From the NCBI GenBank assembly GCA_003233535.1, contig QIMA01000521.1, forward strand, positions 1 through 8,592: DNA of 8,592 nucleotides. The letters are read 5' to 3'. The stretch's first letter is position 1. The number at the start of each line of letters is the position of its first letter. The notes below the pieces were generated by a model. The model was given only the letters and a program-made list of their open reading frames with translations, was not told the origin of the DNA and searched no databases. The DNA is from Rhodanobacteraceae bacterium. Its GTDB lineage: Bacteria; Pseudomonadota; Gammaproteobacteria; Xanthomonadales; SZUA-5. Positions 5,464-8,592 of this stretch are shown piece after piece. The translations under genes were made by a program, and so were the position numbers.

Positions 5464-6438
5464 ATGGAGTCTACCTCGCGACCGACCGTGCGATCTGAAC
5501 ACGGCCCGCAGCCCACCGAGCTGGCGGGCTACGATGGCTTGAGATTGGTCGGCGACCGCTACGGCCAAGCCAATGATTTACCGCCAGTATTGTATACGCA
5601 CGGCTTCGGCCAGAACCGCACTGCTTGGCACGGATCTGCCACCTACATTGCCGAACAAGGCTGGCACGGCTTAGCGATCGATGGACGCGGCCACGGTGAT
5701 TCCGGTTGGGACCCAGACGGCGCTTACGACCTTGATCAGTTCATGTGGGATCTACGCGACGTGGTGCGAAGCCTGCCGCGACCGCCCGTACTGGTCGGCG
5801 CCTCAATGGGCGGATTGATGGGGCTGCTGGCGCAGGGCGAAGGTGACGCCGAACTTTTCCACAGCCTAGTGCTGGTCGATGTAACGCCGCGCTGGGAGAC
5901 CAGCGGGGTAGAACGCATATTGAAATTCATGTCCGCTCATCCAACGGGTTTCCCCAGTCTGGAAGCGGCCAGTGAGGCGGTGGCTGATTATCTGCCCCAC
6001 CGTGAAGGGAAGGATCCACAGCGCTTACGCAGTCAGCTACGCCTTCGGGAGGATGGCCGCTGGCTATGGCACTGGGATCCCCGGCTACTCGGGCCGGTAT
6101 CGGAGAGCGCGGACAGCTATATCCCGCGCTTACAAGCCGCAGCGAAACGAATCAAAGTTCCTACGCTATTGCTCTCGGGCAGTCGCAGCGACGTGGTCTC
6201 CAAAACCACGATCAACGAGTTCTTGGAGCTGGTTCCGCACGCTGAGCACGTCCGTATCGAGAAAGCGACGCACATGGTGGTCGGCGACCGCAACGATGAG
6301 TTCACCGCCGAAATCCTACGCTGGCTGAGTACTCACGCCAGTGCGATTGAAACCGAGACTACGTCGGATCGGTCACCATCTTCTTCCTCCCCCGGTGTCG
6401 GCCTGACCGACGCCACCGTACTTGGAGAGTCCGCATGA
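5464..6438 (+). CDS. Alpha/beta hydrolase-fold enzyme
   Basis: A 324-residue cytoplasmic hydrolase; there is no signal peptide. It has the oxyanion-hole HG at 46-47 (YTHGFGQNRTAWH), the DGRGHGDSG loop at 73-81, the nucleophile elbow GASMGG with Ser114, a likely acid Asp243 (SGSRSDVV) and His270 (ATHMVVGDRND), so the catalytic triad is complete. A cap domain spans about 145-220. The last 30-odd residues are a Ser/Thr- and acid-rich tail outside the fold. The substrate cannot be assigned; an ester or acyl thioester is suggested by its overlap (ATGA) with fadE. The ATG at 5464 is chosen because it sits at the predicted transcript start; a TTG at 5428 lies within the promoter, and GTG at 5488 is a weaker alternative. 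Confidence 0.88.
   Translation: MESTSRPTVRSEHGPQPTELAGYDGLRLVGDRYGQANDLPPVLYTHGFGQNRTAWHGSATYIAEQGWHGLAIDGRGHGDSGWDPDGAYDLDQFMWDLRDVVRSLPRPPVLVGASMGGLMGLLAQGEGDAELFHSLVLVDVTPRWETSGVERILKFMSAHPTGFPSLEAASEAVADYLPHREGKDPQRLRSQLRLREDGRWLWHWDPRLLGPVSESADSYIPRLQAAAKRIKVPTLLLSGSRSDVVSKTTINEFLELVPHAEHVRIEKATHMVVGDRNDEFTAEILRWLSTHASAIETETTSDRSPSSSSPGVGLTDATVLGESA
6424..6429 (+). promoter_or_regulatory. Ribosome binding site of fadE
   Basis: GGAGAG inside the last hydrolase codons, five bases before the fadE ATG. It indicates coupled translation of the two genes. Confidence 0.55.
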
Positions 6439-8592
6439 GCAGCCTCTATCCGCTATTGAGCGTTCTACTGGTTTCTGCCGTCTGTCTTTATCTGCGCAGT
6501 CGTTTGCAGGTCTGGATACTGGCCGCCGCCGTCACAATGGCCGCGACCAGTTTTTACGGTGAAGGCAACCTAATCGTGATCGGCCTGACTTGGATCGTGT
6601 TTATCGGTGTAGCTGTGGTTGTCAACCATAAGTATCTGCGCGCCCGCTTAGTCAGCGCGCCGATGTTGACCTTCTACCGGCGCCAGCTACCGCAGCTGTC
6701 GGAAACCGAGCAGGTTGCCCTGGCCGCCGGCACCGTGGGCTTCGAAGGCGAGCTGTTTAGCGGCAAGCCCAACTGGGACAAGCTGCTAGACGTGCCGGCG
6801 CCGGCGCTGAGCGCTGAAGAGCAGGCCTTCATGGACGGTCCCGTCGAACAAGCCTGCACGATGATTTCGGACTGGGAAATTACCCACGAGCGCACCGATT
6901 TGCCGCCGCAACTGTGGGATTTCCTCAAGCGCGAACGTTTCTTCGGAATGATCATTCCGAAAGCATATGGCGGCTTGGAATTCTCCGCGTACGCCCATTC
7001 GGCAGTCCTGCAGAAACTCAACAGCATTAGCCCCACGGTCGGCTCGACAGTCGCCGTGCCGAACTCCCTGGGTCCGGCCGAACTGTTGCTGCACTACGGT
7101 ACGGACGAACAGAAATCGCACTATCTGCCGCGCCTAGCTGACGGTCGTGAAATTCCCTGTTTCGGCCTAACCAACCCCTGGGCCGGCTCCGATGCCACCT
7201 CGATTCCCGATTTCGGCGTGGTCTGCAAGCAGACGGTGAGCGGCAAAGACGTGTTGGGCATTCGCCTGAACTTCGAAAAACGCTACATCACCCTGGCTCC
7301 GGTGGCCTCGGTGATCGGATTGGCCTTCCAACTGCACGATCCCGATCATTTGATCGGCGACAAGGAAAACATCGGCATCTCGCTCGCACTGCTGCCGCGC
7401 GATACCGAGGGCCTGGAAATTGGCCGCCGTCATCTGGCCTTGAATATGCCGTTCCACAACGGACCGCTCTCCGGCACAAACGTGTTCGTGCCGCTCGATA
7501 CCCTAATCGGCGGCGCCGAGTATGCCGGCCAAGGCTGGCGCATGCTGGTCGAGTGCCTGTCGGTAGGCAGAGCAATTTCCCTACCATCGGGCGCCGCCGG
7601 CGGCGTGCGCATGGGCGCGCTTGCGACCGGCGCCTACGCGCGCATTCGCAAGCAGTTTGGTTTGGCCATTGGCCGCTTCGAGGGCGTCGAAGAAGCCCTG
7701 GCGCGGATTGGTGGCAACGCCTACGCGGTTAGCGCGCTGTCACGGATGACCGCTGCGGCCGTCGATCGCGGCGAGAAGCCTGCGGTGCCGTCAGCTATCG
7801 CCAAGTACCACTGTACCGAGTTGGGTCGTCAGGTGGTTGGCGACGCCATGGACGTGCACGGCGGCAAGGGCGTGATCATGGGCCCGAAGAACTACCTGGG
7901 CCGAGCTTGGCAGGGTTCGCCGATCAGCATCACAGTCGAAGGTGCCAATATCCTGACTCGCAACATGATCATCTTCGGTCAGGGCGCGGTGCGCTGTCAT
8001 CCCTATGTGCTGCAAGAAATGGAGGCCGCGAACATTGCAGACCCGGCGCGTCGTTTGCATACTTTCGACGGCGTGCTGTTCAAACACATCGGCTTTGCGA
8101 TGTCGAACGCGGTGCGCTCCTTCGTCTTTGGTCTGACCCACAGCTTCGTCGGCAATTTCTCGGTACCGGGCGACGCCTACACTCGTCGCTACTACCGCAA
8201 GCTGGCCAGGTACTCGGCCGTGATGGCGCTGATCGCCGATACCGCCATGCTCGTACTCGGCGGCAAGCTGAAGCAGAAAGAGCGGCTGTCGGCGCGACTA
8301 GGCGACGTGCTCAGTCAGCTCTACATCGCTTCGAGCATGCTCAAGCGCTACGAAGATCAGGGCCGTCCGGTCCTCGATCGACCGTTCCTAGCCTGGGCAT
8401 TCCACGACTCAATCTTCAAAATCCAGTCGGCGATCGATGGCTTCTTGCGCAACTTCCCGGTCAAGCCGGTGGCCTGGGCGCTGCGTGCACTGGTCTTCCC
8501 GATCGGCCGCCGCGAGCAGATCCCGTCAGACCGCTTGGGTCATCGCGTAGCCGCCTTGCTGATGCACCCCAACGAGGCGCGTGATCGTTTGG
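6435..8592 (+). CDS. fadE: FadE-type long-chain acyl-CoA dehydrogenase, 3' partial
   Basis: FAD enzyme catalysing the first step of beta-oxidation, acyl-CoA to trans-2-enoyl-CoA. The frame is open for 719 codons to the window edge; E. coli FadE is about 814 residues, so roughly the last 95 are missing. Hydrophobic segments at about 4-20, 26-42 and 45-63 should hold it to the inner membrane, as in E. coli FadE. The dehydrogenase core follows: FFGMIIPKAYGGLEFSAYAHS at 169-189, GLTNPWAGSDATSIPD at 244-259 (flavin and substrate binding), DVHGGKGVIMGPKNYLGRAWQG at 473-494 and TVEGANILTR at 500-509, where E502 is the probable catalytic base. The FadE-specific C-terminal region, starting with FGQGAVRCHPYVLQEM, is largely present. 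The ATG overlaps the hydrolase stop. Several fadE paralogues are common, so this may be one of a set. Confidence 0.94.
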   Translation, partial: MSSLYPLLSVLLVSAVCLYLRSRLQVWILAAAVTMAATSFYGEGNLIVIGLTWIVFIGVAVVVNHKYLRARLVSAPMLTFYRRQLPQLSETEQVALAAGTVGFEGELFSGKPNWDKLLDVPAPALSAEEQAFMDGPVEQACTMISDWEITHERTDLPPQLWDFLKRERFFGMIIPKAYGGLEFSAYAHSAVLQKLNSISPTVGSTVAVPNSLGPAELLLHYGTDEQKSHYLPRLADGREIPCFGLTNPWAGSDATSIPDFGVVCKQTVSGKDVLGIRLNFEKRYITLAPVASVIGLAFQLHDPDHLIGDKENIGISLALLPRDTEGLEIGRRHLALNMPFHNGPLSGTNVFVPLDTLIGGAEYAGQGWRMLVECLSVGRAISLPSGAAGGVRMGALATGAYARIRKQFGLAIGRFEGVEEALARIGGNAYAVSALSRMTAAAVDRGEKPAVPSAIAKYHCTELGRQVVGDAMDVHGGKGVIMGPKNYLGRAWQGSPISITVEGANILTRNMIIFGQGAVRCHPYVLQEMEAANIADPARRLHTFDGVLFKHIGFAMSNAVRSFVFGLTHSFVGNFSVPGDAYTRRYYRKLARYSAVMALIADTAMLVLGGKLKQKERLSARLGDVLSQLYIASSMLKRYEDQGRPVLDRPFLAWAFHDSIFKIQSAIDGFLRNFPVKPVAWALRALVFPIGRREQIPSDRLGHRVAALLMHPNEARDRL

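Noticed and set aside
7907..8584. 225-codon plus-strand frame inside fadE
   Set aside because: Out-of-frame shadow; the FadE frame carries conserved family motifs throughout this stretch.

Overview
The window looks like chromosomal DNA of a GC-rich (roughly 60% by eye) gammaproteobacterium that respires with a cbb3-type cytochrome oxidase. Long E. coli-type FadE and a four-cysteine FNR support Gammaproteobacteria. The ccoI-ccoS-TauE/SafE-like-fnr order resembles the arrangement remembered from Pseudomonas (which has hemN nearby) and from Xanthomonadales/Lysobacterales-type genomes. The exact genus cannot be read from the sequence.

Left part (1-4645, all plus strand). The end of a cbb3 oxidase assembly cluster comes first: ccoI (copper P1B-ATPase, cut at the left edge), ccoS (51 aa) and a polytopic TauE/SafE (DsbD_2-like) membrane protein, all overlapping by 4-13 bases and so probably translated as one coupled unit. 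A 55-bp near-perfect palindrome flanked by TTAA on both sides lies exactly at the end of this operon. A GTG-started fnr follows, preceded by a 10-bp-arm inverted repeat that reaches its start codon, and then moaB for molybdenum cofactor synthesis. Together these genes fit low-oxygen and anaerobic respiration: oxidase copper loading, the oxygen-sensing regulator, and a cofactor step for molybdoenzymes.

Middle (4646-4759). A short convergent spacer contains a strikingly AT-rich patch.

Right part (4760-8592). A minus-strand TetR-type repressor is divergent from a plus-strand operon of an alpha/beta hydrolase and a FadE-type acyl-CoA dehydrogenase (cut at the right edge). The 125-base divergent region holds a palindrome (ATACGC-AA-GCGTAT) placed over the -35 of a strong-looking hydrolase promoter and over the possible -10 of the tetR promoter. 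The hydrolase promoter places the start site at or next to the ATG, which suggests a leaderless message. The inferred role is a locally controlled acyl-CoA/fatty acid oxidation module.

Most of the window is ordinary, well-conserved gene content. The parts that deserve a second look are the TTAA-flanked palindrome, the tetR/hydrolase control region, and the inverted repeat at the fnr start.
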